Below are positions 1-4,629 of a stretch of 24,690 nucleotides of DNA, piece by piece. The translations under genes were made by a program, and so were the position numbers. The DNA comes from a virus, in the IMG/VR virus record IMGVR_UViG_3300025138_000333, positions 1 through 24,690 of that record, one strand, 5' to 3'. A model generated the notes under the pieces. The model was not told the origin of the DNA. It saw nothing but the letters and a program-made list of their open reading frames with translations, and made no database searches. Numbering within the stretch: position 1 is the first letter of the stretch; each line of letters starts with the position of its first letter.

Positions 1-154
1 GTTTTTGACCATAGTCAAAAGATAAAGCTGTTACAGTTTCAAATTTATCAAGACATTTAAGTAATAATGTACTTGAATCCATACCACCTGAAAGTGATAC
101 TACTGCGTGTTTTGGACGTTGTGAGTCCTTAAAATTTAATTCCAATTGTGTCAT
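1..154 (-). CDS. queC: QueC, 7-cyano-7-deazaguanine (preQ0) synthase, N-terminal part
   Basis: The gene starts at 154 and runs off the left edge, leaving 51 codons. The visible protein has the N-type ATP pyrophosphatase P-loop SGGMDSS at about residues 20-26, then the QueC-typical ALSFDYGQK at about 43-51. In this family QueC converts 7-carboxy-7-deazaguanine to preQ0 using ATP and ammonia. Bacteria use preQ0 for queuosine; phages with a DpdA-type enzyme use it to modify DNA. A DpdA-like gene lies about 0.5 kb upstream on the same strand, so I infer a DNA-modification role. The C-terminal zinc site and any queD, queE or folE partners would lie beyond the window. SGG(M/Q)DS also occurs in related PP-loop enzymes (GuaA, TilS, ExsB), but FDYGQ directly after the second strand favours QueC. 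Confidence 0.88.
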   Translation of the reverse strand, partial: MTQLELNFKDSQRPKHAVVSLSGGMDSSTLLLKCLDKFETVTALSFDYGQK

Positions 155-161
155 TTTTATT

Positions 162-169
162 TATTTATA
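162..169 (-). promoter_or_regulatory. TATAAATA box before queC (possible T4-type late promoter)
   Basis: The minus strand reads TATAAATA just upstream of the queC start, identical to the -10 box of T4 late promoters. A second copy precedes the 90-aa membrane protein gene near 8190. The region is so AT-rich that chance matches are likely, and the box lies only about 8 bases from the ATG, too close for a normal leader. This is a weak call. Confidence 0.15.
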
Positions 170-201
170 TTTGCCAGGTATTTTAAGCGTATAGGCAAAC
201 G

Positions 202-426
202 CTATTGCATATCTCGTAATTTAAGTAGTTTTTCTTGAACAACCACTTTAAAATGGGTACCTTGTATTTTTGTACTTCCACCTTGTTTAAGAAGTTTTCT
301 AAATAATGCTTCTTCTCTATCAGCCCAAAATTCACTTAAAGCCAGAATTTCATCTTTACTTGCTGGTTTATCATTCTTATTAATAAAAATAGTTTGATTA
401 GATCTTATTGATTGTTTTTTTAACAT
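202..426 (-). CDS. hypothetical protein, 74 aa
   Basis: Not recognised. This is a small basic soluble protein with no membrane segment or cysteine. A helical-looking middle part, about residues 25-45, holds the run EFWADREEALFRKLLKQGG. The start is four bases after the stop of the upstream 64-aa gene, the tight spacing seen throughout the cluster, which supports a real gene. It lies between the DpdA-like gene and queC and probably shares their transcript, but nothing in its sequence links it to deazaguanine chemistry. About 50 bases separate it from queC, and they contain a weak inverted repeat (186-203). Confidence 0.7.
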   Translation of the reverse strand: MLKKQSIRSNQTIFINKNDKPASKDEILALSEFWADREEALFRKLLKQGGSTKIQGTHFKVVVQEKLLKLRDMQ

Positions 427-430
427 ATCT

Positions 431-625
431 TTATTCTTCTACAAATTCTGGTTCACTATAATCATCGATTGGTTTATCTCTTACTAGATCCCAATCTGCA
501 TTATCTATAATCTCTTGTTGGATATCTTCATCACCCGTTTTCCACTGTGCTAATTCTTTTTCTGTTAACACATATTCTTCCCATCTGTAATTTGCGTAAT
601 TTACATTTCTTGTTAGTTTTGCCAT
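431..625 (-). CDS. hypothetical acidic protein, 64 aa
   Basis: Not recognised. The small protein is strongly acidic in its C-terminal half (many D/E, ending EPEFVEE) and rich in tryptophan and tyrosine near the N-terminus. There is no signal peptide or membrane segment. The start follows the stop of the DpdA-like gene with a TAAAATG junction, so it is probably translationally coupled to it. Small acidic phage proteins are often inhibitors or DNA mimics, but that would be speculation here. Confidence 0.7.
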   Translation of the reverse strand: MAKLTRNVNYANYRWEEYVLTEKELAQWKTGDEDIQQEIIDNADWDLVRDKPIDDYSEPEFVEE

Positions 626-626
626 T

Positions 627-1418
627 TTATAAATTATTTATTTTTTTAAACATATCTAAATTGTAAGTTAAAAGATCATAATCTATCTGATCATCTAACA
701 TATAAAAGAAATCATTCATATTTGCTTTTGGTTTTTTATATAAACCATGATTTCTGTATTGTACATCTTCTAATGTTGCCATTACTGGGTTAGATGTGTC
801 AATAGATTCTATACAGTTAATATCTTCGTACCATCCAAATTCTTGAGGGACAGCACAACCTAATAAATGAATCCTATCATCTTGTCTTAACTCACCAGTT
901 CTTAATAAAGTTGAAATTACCATTAGTCTACCTAAAGCTTTTCCTAAATCTTTATTAGGGTGGGTGCAAATATCATTATAATAAGATGCACCATAAGAAA
1001 AACAAATTTTCCCATACCCTAAATCTTTATAGGCTCTAGCACATTGGGCTGCTTCATGTAAGGTTTTAGCTTGAACTACTGCTACTTTTTCAGTGTTTTT
1101 AGGAAAATCATAAAGTGTCCAAATTTCAGCATTTATAACGGATTCTGTGCAGTTTTCCCAAACATCTGGTACTATAAATTCATTAGGTTCTAATTCATTA
1201 ACCCAATGTATAAGACGCTCATGGTTATAGGCTTCACCTAATTCATGAAGTGAATTATCCATTATAATATAACGCCCTTGTTTTTTAGATTCTAAAAAAT
1301 ATTCTAAATAACCTGGTTCTTCATCCAATAAATGGGGAAGACAATAGTCATAATCATTAAATCGTCTACTATCATTTAATAGACATAGGGGTGTTTCGTG
1401 ACTTATTTTTATTGCCAT
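627..1418 (-). CDS. dpdA: DpdA-like / TGT-fold base-exchange enzyme for 7-deazaguanine DNA modification
   Basis: This 263-aa protein has the order of active-site blocks seen in tRNA-guanine transglycosylases and phage DpdA proteins. They are IIMDNSLHELG (D54, aligning with the first catalytic Asp), FIVPDV (D85, substrate-base Asp), VAVVQAKT (Q116, base contact), HLLGCAVPQE (184-193, glycine-rich loop) and ESIDTSNP (D207, candidate nucleophile). The TGT zinc cluster (CxCxxC...H) is absent and the protein is much shorter than tRNA enzymes (about 370-400 aa), as expected for phage DNA-acting relatives. Known members swap guanine in DNA for preQ0 or derivatives; partner QueC is encoded downstream at the window edge. 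A promoter-like site lies at 1438-1466. Family assignment rests on motifs read by eye. The exact base inserted and the target sequence cannot be told from the sequence. Confidence 0.72.
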   Translation of the reverse strand: MAIKISHETPLCLLNDSRRFNDYDYCLPHLLDEEPGYLEYFLESKKQGRYIIMDNSLHELGEAYNHERLIHWVNELEPNEFIVPDVWENCTESVINAEIWTLYDFPKNTEKVAVVQAKTLHEAAQCARAYKDLGYGKICFSYGASYYNDICTHPNKDLGKALGRLMVISTLLRTGELRQDDRIHLLGCAVPQEFGWYEDINCIESIDTSNPVMATLEDVQYRNHGLYKKPKANMNDFFYMLDDQIDYDLLTYNLDMFKKINNL

Positions 1419-1548
1419 AACTGTTTAATTTGTATTTAATATACGAAAATGGAGCTGATAGTCCAAGTCCACCTAAAATAATTGTAAAAATATTTGGGTG
1501 CCAATGTTCACCACATAAACCCAAAGCATGTTTTAAAAATTCTACCAT
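1372..1548 (-). CDS. small membrane-anchored hypothetical protein, 58 aa
   Basis: The ORF begins MVEFLKHALGLCGEHWHPN, followed by a short hydrophobic stretch (about residues 20-38, IFTIILGGLGLSAPF) and a basic, polar C-terminus rich in K and N. The start follows the thyX stop with a TAAAATG junction, the same spacing as neighbouring true starts. Its last 47 bases overlap the beginning of the DpdA-like gene in another frame, and the putative dpdA promoter lies within it. It could be a small membrane peptide, or the overlapping tail could be fortuitous. No function is recognised. Confidence 0.55.
   Translation of the reverse strand: MVEFLKHALGLCGEHWHPNIFTIILGGLGLSAPFSYIKYKLNSYGNKNKSRNTPMSIK
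1438..1466 (-). promoter_or_regulatory. putative promoter for the DpdA-like gene (TTGG-N19-TATATT)
   Basis: Read on the minus strand, a TTGG (-33 element) is followed 20 bases after TTG by TATATT, preceded by TTCG. This matches six other sites in the window with the same TTG-N19/20-TATATT layout and the TTC(G/T) extension, and fits the Bacteroidetes TTTG/TAnnTTTG pattern. The -7 box lies about 20 bases before the dpdA ATG, inside the 58-aa ORF. Confidence 0.6.
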
Positions 1549-1549
1549 T

Positions 1550-2203
1550 TTAAAAATTTAAGGCTTCCGATATTACTGGAAGATTTGTTTTTAGTTGTTT
1601 TTTAATTTCTTTTGAAATTAATTGAATTTCTTTTTGAGCATGACTATCATCCCTTAATTCAAGAAAATGAATCCATGAACGAATTGAACCTGTCATTTGG
1701 ATTTTAGTTGTAGTTGCTAGTGGTAAAACCATTCTTGCTTGCTCTCTAGCAATCCCCGCTTTTAATAAATCATTATATAATTCATGAGTAACTCTAAAAT
1801 GCTTTTTAATTACATCACTAGCTTTATCATTCATAAAAACATCATCTTCGTACATAATAGGATCAATAATATCAGTTGAACTTTGTCTATTATCCTCACA
1901 TTGAGCTCTCAACTCAATATTTTCAAACATCTCATCTAACTGATTAACATCTTGATATCGTTGACTAAACTCTTGAAAAGAAAACGAACGGTGACGGATG
2001 AGCTGAATTCCGATTGCTTTGGAAGTTTCAATCTCGAACGTCGCGTGACTATGTTCAAACGGCGACCAGTGCTTGTGGCGTACAAGGTATTTGAGAAGGC
2101 CTGCTGCATTAGTTTTCTTATCCTTACGTGAACTAGATACACGTGCAATCTCCACAATATGCTCTTCAGCATTAGGAGTAATATTTAATAGTTTTACTTG
2201 CAT
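1550..2203 (-). CDS. thyX: ThyX, flavin-dependent thymidylate synthase
   Basis: The 217-aa protein carries the diagnostic ThyX motif RHRx7S at residues 70-80 (RHRSFSFQEFS). This is followed by QRYQ and, near residue 150, the helix AREQARMVLPLATTTK, where family members bind dUMP and FAD. HWSPFEH at about 45-51 is also typical. The enzyme forms dTMP from dUMP using methylenetetrahydrofolate, NADPH and FAD, and works as a homotetramer. With the NrdAB genes it supplies dNTPs during infection. The length matches the family (about 210-250 aa). The start overlaps the end of the upstream 166-aa gene by 32 bases. Bases about 1981-2100, coding for residues about 35-74, are clearly more GC-rich than the surroundings. 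Confidence 0.95.
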   Translation of the reverse strand: MQVKLLNITPNAEEHIVEIARVSSSRKDKKTNAAGLLKYLVRHKHWSPFEHSHATFEIETSKAIGIQLIRHRSFSFQEFSQRYQDVNQLDEMFENIELRAQCEDNRQSSTDIIDPIMYEDDVFMNDKASDVIKKHFRVTHELYNDLLKAGIAREQARMVLPLATTTKIQMTGSIRSWIHFLELRDDSHAQKEIQLISKEIKKQLKTNLPVISEALNF

Positions 2204-2672
2204 TTAATTTGTTTAAAGTGTCTATGTTATAATTTTTAATCTTTGCTATATGAAAATACAACTCTTCAGTAGTACCCCCAAACTGTTCCATAATATCTTG
2301 AACTTCTTGTTTACTAATTTTAAATACTTTACCTAATTTTTGTTTTAAATCATCCATCCTTTCATACTCGGTTTTCATACCATCTTCAAACAATTTATTA
2401 TAACGTTTCCTAGCACGTAACTCAATTTCAAGATAAAGTCTATCTTGCTCTGGTTCTCGACCTTGGTAACTATCAATAAATTCTTTTTGTTCATCCTTCA
2501 TCCACTCTAACTCCCATTCTGCTTGTTGGAAGTATTCGGGATATTCAAAATCTCCATTTCTAATTTTATCTAAAAGTGAAAATTTATAAGGTAAAGATTT
2601 ATGAGTTCTAAAACGTCTCCACCAATAAAAGGGTAAAGCTCTTCTCCCACTTGGTTTTCTAGGAGTTTTCAT
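2172..2672 (-). CDS. hypothetical charged helical protein, 166 aa
   Basis: Not recognised. The frame is open further upstream, but I place the start at 2672 (MKTPRKPSGRR), which follows the stop of the SET-domain gene with one base between (TAATATG). An upstream start at 2747 would overlap that gene by 74 bases. The N-terminus is very basic with a WWRRFR cluster. The rest is predicted helical, with alternating E/K/R-rich stretches and no membrane segment. The N-terminus suggests nucleic-acid binding, but this is only inference. It overlaps the thyX start by 32 bases, indicating one transcript. Confidence 0.7.
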   Translation of the reverse strand: MKTPRKPSGRRALPFYWWRRFRTHKSLPYKFSLLDKIRNGDFEYPEYFQQAEWELEWMKDEQKEFIDSYQGREPEQDRLYLEIELRARKRYNKLFEDGMKTEYERMDDLKQKLGKVFKISKQEVQDIMEQFGGTTEELYFHIAKIKNYNIDTLNKLNASKTIKYYS

Positions 2673-2673
2673 A

Positions 2674-3069
2674 TTATACTGGGGATTTATTTTTAGATGG
2701 CCAATAATCATCTCCATAATAAGTGCATATTTCTTCTCCGATTTCAATATTTTTTATAGCAATAAAGTCAAAGTGATAAGAAATATCTTTAGTATTATCC
2801 CACATTGCATTGCTATTATCATTACTATGGTTGTATATACAACCAAAACCTAAAGGTAATACGTGTTCTGCTCCATCTTCCATACTCCTACCTCTAGGAT
2901 AATTAAATACATAATCCATTAAAGTATCATTAACATGGTCTTTTGGACTACCTGTTTTTATACAATAGCACCTTTCAATAAGTTCCCCCTCTTTAATAGG
3001 TGTGTCTGTAAAAACTCCATAACCTTTTTTATCAGTCCACTTTACATATAAATTATTTGGAACTTTCAT
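2674..3069 (-). CDS. SET-domain protein, putative protein-lysine methyltransferase
   Basis: The 131-aa protein is essentially a minimal SET domain. Near the N-terminus is KGYGVFTDTPIKEGELIE (typical G-x-G opening strand). In the middle is FGCIYNHSNDNSNAMW (the NHS motif that binds S-adenosylmethionine). The end is FIAIKNIEIGEEICTYYGDDYW, with the GEE(I)xxxYG closing motif and the catalytic-type tyrosines. SET enzymes transfer methyl groups from SAM to lysines of proteins. Compact versions occur in viruses, such as chlorovirus vSET. No pre-SET or post-SET cysteines are present. I chose the start at 3069, one base after the preceding stop (TGATATG); an ATG at 3087 would overlap the upstream gene. 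Its target (host RNA polymerase, nucleoid or ribosomal protein) cannot be inferred. Confidence 0.85.
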   Translation of the reverse strand: MKVPNNLYVKWTDKKGYGVFTDTPIKEGELIERCYCIKTGSPKDHVNDTLMDYVFNYPRGRSMEDGAEHVLPLGFGCIYNHSNDNSNAMWDNTKDISYHFDFIAIKNIEIGEEICTYYGDDYWPSKNKSPV

Positions 3070-3070
3070 A

Positions 3071-3208
3071 TCAGAATGGTAAATCATCTTCTTCCCCTTC
3101 TTCAGTAAGGAAAATTCCTGGGTTTTCTAATAGTTCTTCTTGGAGTTGGTTTATTAGTTCTTGTTCTAATTCCCACTGATCTGCTAATACTTCAATGTCT
3201 ATAAACAT
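3071..3208 (-). CDS. 45-aa acidic microprotein with SSB-like C-terminal tip DDLPF
   Basis: The short ORF encodes a very acidic, leucine/glutamate-rich helix (about residues 5-28) followed by an acidic tail ending in EEDDLPF. The last residues match the C-terminal tip of this phage's own gp32-like SSB (SDDLPF), the type of peptide by which SSB recruits replication proteins. Translation runs ATG to TGA, and the following SET gene starts one base after the stop, the spacing seen for neighbouring real genes. I infer it is expressed and could compete for SSB-tip binding partners. The alternative is a chance acidic terminus. Confidence 0.6.
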   Translation of the reverse strand: MFIDIEVLADQWELEQELINQLQEELLENPGIFLTEEGEEDDLPF

Positions 3209-3223
3209 AATTTTATTTTTTAA

Positions 3224-3550
3224 TTAAATACTTTCATTCGCCCATTCAAAATCTAATGCTGATGAACATTCAACCTCGATTTCTTTTGGGGTAATATCTT
3301 TATAATTTATTTTACCTACTGCTTTCTTACCTAACATATCAAATGTATACAATGTAACACAGGTAGGACCCCATTTAGTAACATTCATACCATGATATCC
3401 TGACCAAATAGATCCTGCATCTTTATCTATTGTAAATACTTTCGGATTCATTCCATATTTACCATTATCATCTTTACAATAAGTAGTAATACCTTTAACT
3501 GTAAATTTAACATTACCTTCTTTTAGCACTTCTTTAATTTCTTTTGACAT
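3224..3550 (-). CDS. hypothetical protein, 108 aa, in a promoter cassette
   Basis: Not recognised. It is a soluble, beta-rich-looking protein with G/Y/W turns (for example SIWSGYHGMNVTKWGP at about 58-73) and an acidic C-terminus. The frame is open to 3583, but the ATG at 3550 has the leader AATAAAGGTTATGTC, identical to that of the neighbouring 93-aa gene, so I start there. It has its own promoter (3597-3628) and a short 5'-UTR hairpin. The arrangement suggests a host-takeover type accessory gene. Confidence 0.75.
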   Translation of the reverse strand: MSKEIKEVLKEGNVKFTVKGITTYCKDDNGKYGMNPKVFTIDKDAGSIWSGYHGMNVTKWGPTCVTLYTFDMLGKKAVGKINYKDITPKEIEVECSSALDFEWANESI

Positions 3551-3573
3551 AACCTTTATTTTAATTAATATTA

Positions 3574-3585
3574 GGGCTTGCACCC
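3574..3585 (-). promoter_or_regulatory. 5'-UTR mini-hairpin with GNRA-type loop
   Basis: The minus strand reads GGGTGCAAGCCC: a 4-bp stem (with one G-U) closing the tetraloop GCAA. It lies between the promoter and the start of the 108-aa gene, a few bases after the shared GGGTAAAATG. The sister cassette at 3928-3938 has a different sequence that folds the same way, which suggests a selected structure, perhaps for mRNA stability or translation. Confidence 0.4.
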
Positions 3586-3596
3586 ATTTTACCCTG

Positions 3597-3628
3597 TAAA
3601 TATACGAAATATATTTGGCTTATCCAAA
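3597..3628 (-). promoter_or_regulatory. putative promoter (TTTG-N20-TATATTTA) of the 108-aa gene
   Basis: On the minus strand TTTGG lies exactly 20 bases (after TTTG) before TATATTTA, preceded by TTCG. From TTCG onward, about 21 bases through TATATTTACAGGGTAAA match the promoter at 3951-3982. The layout fits the Bacteroidetes -33/-7 consensus. The -33 element overlaps the end of the preceding gene. Confidence 0.75.
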
Positions 3629-3901
3629 TATTTCTGCACGCATCTCTTGAAGACCTTCAAGAACTACGGGATCAGAAAAACTAACATCATGTTCTCTATA
3701 CTCATATTTACAATGCTCATTACTATAATTAGCAAGCATTTGATCAATGGATTCAACCATTTCCTCCTTTTCAACATACATTACCCAATCACTACTAACT
3801 GGAAATATAAACTCTTGACCACCCTTAGGCTTCCAATATGGAGTTTTAGTGTCTGAATAGTTTTCGAAATACTGTGCTTGAACTTTAATTTTTGCTGACA
3901 T
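3620..3901 (-). CDS. hypothetical protein, 93 aa, in a promoter cassette
   Basis: Not assigned a function. The protein begins MSAKIKVQAQYFENY, has a hydrophilic middle (WKPKGGQEFIFPV) and an acidic helical C-terminal half. There is no signal peptide or TM helix. It has its own strong-looking promoter (3951-3982), a leader hairpin and the AATAAAGGTTATG start context shared with the 108-aa gene downstream. The terminator at 3996-4026 insulates it from the outer-membrane protein gene. It is likely a small accessory protein made from its own transcript. Confidence 0.8.
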   Translation of the reverse strand: MSAKIKVQAQYFENYSDTKTPYWKPKGGQEFIFPVSSDWVMYVEKEEMVESIDQMLANYSNEHCKYEYREHDVSFSDPVVLEGLQEMRAEIFG

Positions 3902-3927
3902 AACCTTTATTTTTAATTTAAATGCTT

Positions 3928-3938
3928 GGCTTCGCGCC
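3928..3938 (-). promoter_or_regulatory. 5'-UTR mini-hairpin of the 93-aa gene
   Basis: The minus strand reads GGCGCGAAGCC: a 3-bp GC stem closing a GCGAA loop, at the same position relative to promoter and ATG as the hairpin at 3574-3585 but with a different sequence. The flanking promoter and ATG leader are nearly identical in the two genes. Confidence 0.35.
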
Positions 3939-3950
3939 TCATTTACCCTG

Positions 3951-3982
3951 TAAATATACGAACCCTCTCCCGCTTCTCCAAA
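3951..3982 (-). promoter_or_regulatory. putative promoter (TTTG-N20-TATATTTA) of the 93-aa gene
   Basis: On the minus strand TTTGG is followed after 20 bases by TATATTTA, preceded by TTCG. The -7 box and downstream CAGGGTAAA are identical to those at 3597-3628, while the spacer differs, so conservation is focused on functional positions. It sits immediately after the terminator of the upstream gene. Confidence 0.78.
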
Positions 3983-3995
3983 TGTTTTCGCATAG

Positions 3996-4026
3996 AAAGA
4001 AAAAAGGCGCCAATTAAGGCGCCTTT
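3996..4026 (-). terminator. rho-independent terminator after the outer-membrane protein gene
   Basis: The minus strand forms a 9-bp stem AAAGGCGCC/GGCGCCTTT with a TTAATT loop, followed by TTTTTTCTTTC. It lies about 23 bases after the stop of the beta-barrel protein gene and is the clearest intrinsic terminator in the window. It separates that gene from the promoter at 3951-3982. Confidence 0.85.
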
Positions 4027-4048
4027 CTTTAATATTCAGACTATGTAA

Positions 4049-4471
4049 TTAAAACTTTAACCCAAACCCTAACTGTAAGTTAGTAGTTTTAGCCTGTGTA
4101 TCGTATACAACTTTAGGATCTAAGAATACTCCCTTATGAAAGGTAAACATTCTACCAACTCCTAATTTCATACCATCTGTGTCTAGTCCATCTGTAGCTA
4201 CATATGCAAAATATCCTTTATAGAAATATCTTGCATGTAGATCTAGACTTAAATCCTCAGAAGAATCTGCTTGAGAAACATTTGCCCCTATCATAAGGTC
4301 ATCTGTTATAGCATATCCCACTGTTGGGCTTAAAGACCATTCAGTCCATGATACATTTGCAACATCACCAGTACCTATGTACCAATCACCTTTTGCGTTT
4401 TGCACTTCTTGTGCGTTAGCTCCAACTGCAATAAACAGTCCTAAAGCTAGTGTTAAAATCATTTTTTTCAT
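4049..4471 (-). CDS. outer-membrane beta-barrel protein with signal peptide
   Basis: The 140-aa protein starts with a clear Sec signal peptide (MKKMILTLALGLFIAVGANA, likely cleaved before Q21). The mature part has alternating amphipathic strands (LSLDLHARYFYKGYFAYVA, TTNLQLGFGLKF) and ends in aromatic F, the terminal signature used for outer-membrane barrel insertion. Its size would suit a small (about 8-strand) barrel. This is not a virion or replication protein. It is flanked by its own terminator and a 158-base upstream region full of inverted repeats, so it looks like an independently controlled cargo gene. Phage-encoded surface proteins can block superinfection by masking receptors; here that is inference. 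Confidence 0.8.
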   Translation of the reverse strand: MKKMILTLALGLFIAVGANAQEVQNAKGDWYIGTGDVANVSWTEWSLSPTVGYAITDDLMIGANVSQADSSEDLSLDLHARYFYKGYFAYVATDGLDTDGMKLGVGRMFTFHKGVFLDPKVVYDTQAKTTNLQLGFGLKF

Positions 4472-4510
4472 TTTTTTGATTTTGGTTAATAAATAAATTA
4501 ATTTGAAAAC

Positions 4511-4524
4511 GTAGTGGCCACTAC
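4511..4524. promoter_or_regulatory. 14-bp perfect palindrome GTAGTGGCCACTAC (possible operator)
   Basis: This perfect palindrome lies 40-53 bases upstream of the beta-barrel protein ATG, in a 158-base gene-free region (4472-4629). Nearby are two more inverted repeats: GATAACTTATC at 4529-4539 and ACATTTTTCAAATGT at 4552-4566. There is also a TTG-N20-TATCGTT site on the minus strand (about 4576-4605) that only partly matches the window's promoter pattern. Dyad sites of this kind are typical of dimeric regulator binding. Confidence 0.4.
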
Positions 4525-4528
4525 TTTG

Positions 4529-4566
4529 GATAACTTATCGTGACCATTCCTACATTTTTCAAATGT
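4529..4566. repeat. two further inverted repeats upstream of the beta-barrel gene
   Basis: GATAACTTATC (4529-4539) and ACATTTTTCAAATGT (4552-4566, 6-bp arms, 3-base centre) lie next to the 14-bp palindrome. With the CAACCT/AGGTTG pair at 4602-4622, they make most of the gene-free stretch self-complementary. They may be operators or hairpins in the leader. Confidence 0.35.
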
Positions 4567-4601
4567 CGAACCGGAACGATAATAAAATTGACCATTGTAT
4601 C

Positions 4602-4622
4602 CAACCTAAAATAAAAAGGTTG
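4602..4622 (-). terminator. hairpin after the 368-aa membrane protein gene (weak terminator candidate)
   Basis: The minus strand reads CAACCT, a T-rich 9-base loop, then AGGTTG, just after the stop of the 368-aa gene. There is no following U-tract, so it could be a processing or pausing hairpin rather than a true terminator. Confidence 0.3.
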
Positions 4623-4629
4623 AATATTT

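Noticed and set aside
186-203. Inverted repeat AGCGT...ACGCT before queC considered as a terminator
   Set aside because: The stem has only 5 bp, there is no U-tract, and termination there would cut queC from its likely partner gene.
1936-2172. Minus-strand ORF of 78 aa inside thyX in another frame
   Set aside because: ThyX with its RHRx7S motif fully explains this stretch; the alternative frame is basic and low in complexity and stays open because of the GC-rich patch.
2673-2747. Longer N-terminus for the 166-aa protein (start 2747)
   Set aside because: It would overlap the SET-domain gene by 74 bases, whereas the ATG at 2672 fits the TAATATG junction style used by neighbours.
3578-3856. 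Plus-strand ORF of 92 aa opposite the 93-aa gene
   Set aside because: It mirrors a minus-strand gene with its own promoter and leader, has no promoter of its own, and its hydrophobic, I/F-rich product is what antisense translation of this gene gives.
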